DNA of 64,000 nucleotides from Mesorhizobium jarvisii (lineage in GTDB: Bacteria; Pseudomonadota; Alphaproteobacteria; Rhizobiales; Rhizobiaceae), in the NCBI RefSeq assembly GCF_003601985.1, contig NZ_QZXA01000013.1:1-64000 (forward strand). The letters run 5' to 3'. Below the pieces are notes generated by a model that worked only from the letters and a program-made list of their open reading frames with translations, had not been told where the DNA came from and ran no database searches. Numbering within the stretch: position 1 is the stretch's first letter; each line of letters starts with the position of its first letter. Positions 60,429-64,000 of the stretch are shown in pieces. The position numbers and the translations under genes were made by a program.

Positions 60429-61295
60429 TTGAAGAACTTGGTCGATCCCAACACCCACATTGGGCGTCCTGCGCGTGATCGGAACTCCCCGCGAGTCGTC
60501 GCGGTCCTTACAACGCGGAACGAGGAACGGTTCGTTGCCGGATGTCTCGAGAACCTCTTTCGTCAAGGCGTACAGGTCTACATTTGCGACAATCAGTCGA
60601 CTGACCGAACGCTTGAGATTGCCCAGCGCTACCGCGGGGCCGGATTGATAGGAATCGAAAGCATCCCGCACAACGGCTGGTATTGCTGGGAGCAGCTTCT
60701 TCGTCGCAAAGAGGAACTATTTCAGTCGCTCGAGGCCGACTGGTTCATGCATCTTGACGCTGACGAGATCCATCTTCCGCCGACTTCGTACTCATCGTTG
60801 GTCTCCGCCATTGCGGCAGCCGACGCACTCGGTTTCAATGCGATCGAGTCTTCCGAGTTCACGTTCATTCCCACCAGGGAAGCCCCCGATCACGACAATC
60901 CCAATTATCAACACACGCTGCGCACCTACTACCCGTTCCGGCCGACCTCCCCACACTGCGTCCGTGCGTACAAGAAACAGGACGGCCCCATGGAGATCGC
61001 GTGGTCAGGCGGCCATCGCGTACGCTTCGAGGGGCCGGTGAGGCTCTCCCCCGAGCGTTTTCGCATGAAGCATTATCTGTTCCTGAGCGCAGAGCACGCC
61101 GCGCGCAAGTATGGCGGCCGGCGGTTCCTGAGCGAGGAGGTCGACGGTCGTGGTTGGCACGGATGGCGACCCCGCTTGCGACCAGGCGATATCCAACTGC
61201 CCGACGCTACCCAGGTGCGCACCACTGCGACGGACGATGATCTGGACGAGGCCAATCCATGGTTGGCGCACTGGCTTGCGCGGTACGCCTCGTGA
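60429..61295 (+). CDS. Glycosyltransferase family 2-like protein
   Basis: This protein of about 288 residues has a GT-A fold: VVAVLTTRNEERFVAGCLENL at the N-terminus, ICDNQSTDRT, and the metal-binding HLDADE at 108-113. It would transfer a sugar to a cell-surface or secreted acceptor. No ATG or GTG exists in frame. TTG at 60429 or 60438 must serve as start unless the gene is 5'-truncated, since the frame stays open upstream to 60345 with protein-like sequence (RPAWHPEAYNEG). It overlaps the next glycosyltransferase gene. Confidence 0.85.
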   Translation: MKNLVDPNTHIGRPARDRNSPRVVAVLTTRNEERFVAGCLENLFRQGVQVYICDNQSTDRTLEIAQRYRGAGLIGIESIPHNGWYCWEQLLRRKEELFQSLEADWFMHLDADEIHLPPTSYSSLVSAIAAADALGFNAIESSEFTFIPTREAPDHDNPNYQHTLRTYYPFRPTSPHCVRAYKKQDGPMEIAWSGGHRVRFEGPVRLSPERFRMKHYLFLSAEHAARKYGGRRFLSEEVDGRGWHGWRPRLRPGDIQLPDATQVRTTATDDDLDEANPWLAHWLARYAS

Positions 61296-62245
61296 GCGAT
61301 GGACACCTACCCCGCATCCTGGCGATCGCGGACCGACCCGGCTGGGCGATCGATAGAAAGGCCCAGAACCTTCGGCGCGTGCTGGCAAGAAGGTTCGAGA
61401 TCGTCCAACGATTTCAGCATGATGTGACTGAGTCCGACGTGAACGCCGCGGATATCGTGCTCATTTTCTATTGGTTCCAGATCGCGAAGCTGCCCCTGCC
61501 GGAATCGGTCCTCGCCCGGCGGTCTGACAGGCTGGTCATCGGGATCTGCAGTCACAGAGAGATGGAGGGCGAATTCCGCGAGCCCGGGCTCGCTATCCTG
61601 CAGCGGTTGGCGCGCGCTGTCTTTGTCAACAATCGGAAGCTCGAGCACGAATACGCCCCTCTGCTGCGTATTCCGGTCCACTACACGCCCAATGGAGTCG
61701 ACACGACATTCTTTTGCCCCCCGCCAGAGCCGCAACCTTATTCTGGCGAGCTCCGCGTCGGATGGGCGGGAAGTCTCGGCAACCATGGTCCGGCACATCG
61801 CGGCTTCCACGACGTCATCGAGCCCGCGGTCGCTGCAGTGCCGGGCGTGCGACTGCAGACTGCGATTCGGGAGCAACACTGGCGCAACCATGACGAAATG
61901 CTCGACTTCTACCGGGATCTCGACGTTTATGTCTGCGCCAGTCGCAGCGAAGGCACTCCCAATCCTTGCCTGGAAGCGGCGGCGTGCGGTGTCCCCTTGG
62001 TGACGACCCGTGTGGGAAACATGCCCGAGCTGGTTCGGGATGGCGACAACGGGCTGTTCTTCGATGGAACCGCGGAAGGGCTTGCGAACAAACTCGCCCT
62101 GTTGCGGGACACGCCATCGCTCTGGTCGCGGATGGCCACCCGTATGATCGAGACGATCCGAGAGTGGGATTGGAGCGTGCAGGCGGAGAACTACGCGCAC
62201 ATGTTTACCTCGTTGCTCATGGCAGCGGAGCGGTCGGGCCGGTGA
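61292..62245 (+). CDS. Glycosyltransferase family 1/4-like protein (GT-B)
   Basis: This 317-residue protein has a C-terminal Rossmann half with LRVGWAGSLG, DVYVCASRSEGTPNPCLEAAACGVPLV (Glu220 and Glu228 form the E-x7-E motif) and MPELVRDGDNGLFF, typical of retaining GT4 enzymes. The GTG at 61292 overlaps the stop of the upstream glycosyltransferase gene (GTGA), so the two are translationally coupled. It is probably involved in polysaccharide or glycoconjugate synthesis. Codon choice looks less GC-biased than in the catabolic operons, hinting at a different origin. Confidence 0.88.
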   Translation: MSDGHLPRILAIADRPGWAIDRKAQNLRRVLARRFEIVQRFQHDVTESDVNAADIVLIFYWFQIAKLPLPESVLARRSDRLVIGICSHREMEGEFREPGLAILQRLARAVFVNNRKLEHEYAPLLRIPVHYTPNGVDTTFFCPPPEPQPYSGELRVGWAGSLGNHGPAHRGFHDVIEPAVAAVPGVRLQTAIREQHWRNHDEMLDFYRDLDVYVCASRSEGTPNPCLEAAACGVPLVTTRVGNMPELVRDGDNGLFFDGTAEGLANKLALLRDTPSLWSRMATRMIETIREWDWSVQAENYAHMFTSLLMAAERSGR

Positions 62246-62462
62246 GACGTGCGGCTTCAGATGTGCCCGGCCAAACCTGACCTTTGGCGGCCGAACTCGA
62301 TGCCGAAACACATCGCGCCTCTGCTGAAGATCGACAGGATGGCGAGGAGCTTCGGGTATTTCGAGCCTGTGGCGTGCGCCCCCTTGGCCGGCGGTCGATC
62401 CAGGGTCATTGTGCGGCGGGCAAGCATTCACTAGTCTTTCGGCCGGGTCGAGGATCGCACGC

Positions 62463-64000
62463 ATGACGCCGAAACTGAACCGCTGGAAGCGCTTCGCCGA
62501 TTGGGACGAGCGGCCGTTGCGGCTGGACAAGTTTGCGGCGGAAGACCCCGCCAACGGCTTCTCCGCTTTCTCCAGCCCGGCCGATCCGAAACCAGGCATC
62601 GGCATCAAGGACGGGCGCGTCGTATCCCTCGATGGGGTGCTCGAACACGACTACGACATGATCGACCGCTTCATCGCCCGCCATCACATCGATCCGGAGG
62701 TGGCGCCGGAAGCGATGGCGCTGGACTCGGCGACCGTCGCACGCTGGCTGGTCGACATGAACGTGCCGCGCGAAACGCTGGTGCGGCTCGCCCATGGCAT
62801 GACACCCGCCAAACTCGCCGAAGTGGTGTCGCAGCTCAACGCGCTGGAGATCGCGTTCGCCTACTCGAAGATGCGGGCCCGCAAGACGCCGGGCAACCAG
62901 GCGCACGTTACCAACGCCAAGGACGATCCGCTGCAACTCGCCGCCGATGCCGCGACCGCCGTCGCCTTTGGCTTCGACGAGATCGAGACGACGATGCGCG
63001 TGTCGCGCAACGCCTGGTCCAACGCGGTGGCGTGCGCGGTAGGCGGCGCGGTCGGTCGCTGGGGAACGCTGTTCCAATGCTCCAGCGAGGAAGCCGAAGA
63101 GCTGCGCATCGCCATGGCCGGCTTTACCTCCTACGCCGAAACCGTCTCCGTCTACGGCACTGAAAAGTCGTTCACCGATGGCGACGACACACCGTGGTCC
63201 AAGGCATTTCTGGCCGCCGCCTACGCCTCGCGCGGCGTCAAGATGCGCTGTACGTCGGGTGCCGGCTCCGAGTTGCTGATGGGCTTCCACGAAGCCAAAT
63301 CGCTGCTCTACCTGGAAGCGCGCTGCCTCTGCCTGCAGCGCGGCATGGGGGTGCAAGGCACGCAAAATGGCGGTATCGACGGAGCGCCTTTGACCGCCAC
63401 CATACCCGGCGGTGTTCGCGAGCTGATGGCCGAGAACCTCATCGCCGTCTGGCTCGATCTCGAATGCGCGTCGGGCAATGACGCGCGCTCGACCGAATCG
63501 GAAATTCGCGTCGGCGCCAAGATCCTTCCCTACCTGATTGCCGGCTCGGACCTGATCTGCTCCGGGATGGGATCGATCCTGAAATACGACAATTCGTTCA
63601 ACCCGTCGCTGATCAACGGCGAGGAACTGGAAGATTATCTTGTGCTGCAGCGCGATTTCGAGGCCGATGGCGGGCTGACGCCGCTGCCCGAGTCGCGCGC
63701 GATCGAGCTGCGCGAGCGCGCGGTGGAAGCGATCGCCGCCGTGTTCGAGGAACTCGGCCTTTCCTCACCGACCGAGGACATGAAGAGCAGCGTGGTCTAC
63801 GCTTCCGGTTCCGACGATACGCGCAGCCTGATGCCGCGCGACGTCAGCTTTATCAGCGAAGCCATCAAGGAGCGCGGCATCACAGTGATCGATGTGGTCA
63901 AGGCGCTGGCCAAGCGTGGCTTCCGAGAAGAGGCGGAGAACCTCCTCGACGTGGTCAAGCTGCGCCTTTCCGGTGACTATCTCCAGACATCGGCGATGAT
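62463..64000 (+). CDS. pduC: B12-dependent propanediol/glycerol dehydratase large subunit (partial, cut by right edge)
   Basis: The 512 visible codons cover most of a protein usually about 555 residues long. Conserved blocks of diol dehydratase are present: NQAHVTNAKDDP with Gln146 and His148, FDEIETT with Glu175, ETVSVYGTE, FTDGDDTPWSKAFLA, GVQGTQNGG and LDLECAS. The enzyme converts 1,2-propanediol or glycerol to an aldehyde by an adenosylcobalamin radical mechanism. Medium and small subunits and a reactivase would be expected beyond the window. A 217-base gap precedes it. I did not recognise a cobalamin riboswitch there. Confidence 0.92.
   Translation, partial: MTPKLNRWKRFADWDERPLRLDKFAAEDPANGFSAFSSPADPKPGIGIKDGRVVSLDGVLEHDYDMIDRFIARHHIDPEVAPEAMALDSATVARWLVDMNVPRETLVRLAHGMTPAKLAEVVSQLNALEIAFAYSKMRARKTPGNQAHVTNAKDDPLQLAADAATAVAFGFDEIETTMRVSRNAWSNAVACAVGGAVGRWGTLFQCSSEEAEELRIAMAGFTSYAETVSVYGTEKSFTDGDDTPWSKAFLAAAYASRGVKMRCTSGAGSELLMGFHEAKSLLYLEARCLCLQRGMGVQGTQNGGIDGAPLTATIPGGVRELMAENLIAVWLDLECASGNDARSTESEIRVGAKILPYLIAGSDLICSGMGSILKYDNSFNPSLINGEELEDYLVLQRDFEADGGLTPLPESRAIELRERAVEAIAAVFEELGLSSPTEDMKSSVVYASGSDDTRSLMPRDVSFISEAIKERGITVIDVVKALAKRGFREEAENLLDVVKLRLSGDYLQTSAM

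Noticed and set aside
60216..60671. A 151-codon minus-strand ORF between LysR and the glycosyltransferase
   Set aside because: Half of it is antisense to the glycosyltransferase N-terminus. It has no domain or convincing start.
62246..62462. Cobalamin riboswitch before the diol dehydratase gene
   Set aside because: A B12-dependent enzyme made this worth looking for, but I could not recognise a B12-box-like core in the 217-base gap.

Overview
The window comes from a GC-rich alphaproteobacterium. Dense catabolic and ABC-transporter content, rhizobial-style gene sets and a dispersed palindromic intergenic repeat suggest Rhizobiales, most likely Mesorhizobium or a close relative; this is inferred from gene content and style, not from a marker gene. 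I see no rRNA, tRNA, CRISPR array, prophage or intact insertion sequence. Almost every gene belongs to nutrient uptake or catabolism.

Layout. (1) 1-4009, minus strand: a three-subunit molybdenum hydroxylase operon (FAD, 2Fe-2S and Mo subunits) followed by a MoaD/ThiS-like gene cut by the left edge. (2) 4257-11685: an SRPBCC protein, a small secreted protein, an M20 amidohydrolase, a membrane GGDEF-EAL protein, a methyltransferase, and a divergent pair of an ECF sigma factor with SnoaL-like tail and a DHFR/RibD-like reductase. (3) 11976-14571: a PfkB kinase, then phnM behind a Pho-box-like array and a fragment resembling the end of PhnL, then a small ORF. (4) 15141-21188: a ribose-type ABC importer (binding protein, permease, single-domain ATPase), a Gfo/Idh/MocA oxidoreductase and a long amidase. 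(5) 21197-25142: CatB-like acyltransferase, ThuA-like protein, luciferase-like monooxygenase, CaiB/BaiF CoA-transferase family protein and a small secreted protein.

(6) 25420-38770 is a two-armed sugar-acid locus built around a GntR/FCD regulator. The minus arm carries the regulator, three enolase-superfamily proteins, a NIPSNAP protein and an aldehyde dehydrogenase. The plus arm carries a complete MalEFGK-type importer, a fourth enolase-superfamily protein resembling galactonate dehydratase, and an RraA/HMG-aldolase-like protein. Together they look able to import, dehydrate, cleave and oxidise one or more acid sugars.

(7) 38874-59175 is an uninterrupted run of 21 minus-strand genes with no gap above about 70 bases, read away from a divergent LysR gene (59269-60219). 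It encodes two intradiol dioxygenases of hydroxyquinol type, a PcpA/LinE-like extradiol dioxygenase, a TfdB-type FAD hydroxylase, a two-component flavin hydroxylase with its reductase, maleylacetate reductase, two alpha/beta hydrolases, an SDR, a zinc alcohol dehydrogenase, and two full LivGFHM-type importers, each with its own Tat-exported binding protein. It appears to consist of two related modules and to feed hydroxylated aromatics through (hydroxy)quinol to maleylacetate and 3-oxoadipate. This is the most interesting part of the window.

(8) 60429-64000: two glycosyltransferases with non-ATG starts, then the large subunit of a coenzyme-B12-dependent diol/glycerol dehydratase, cut by the right edge.
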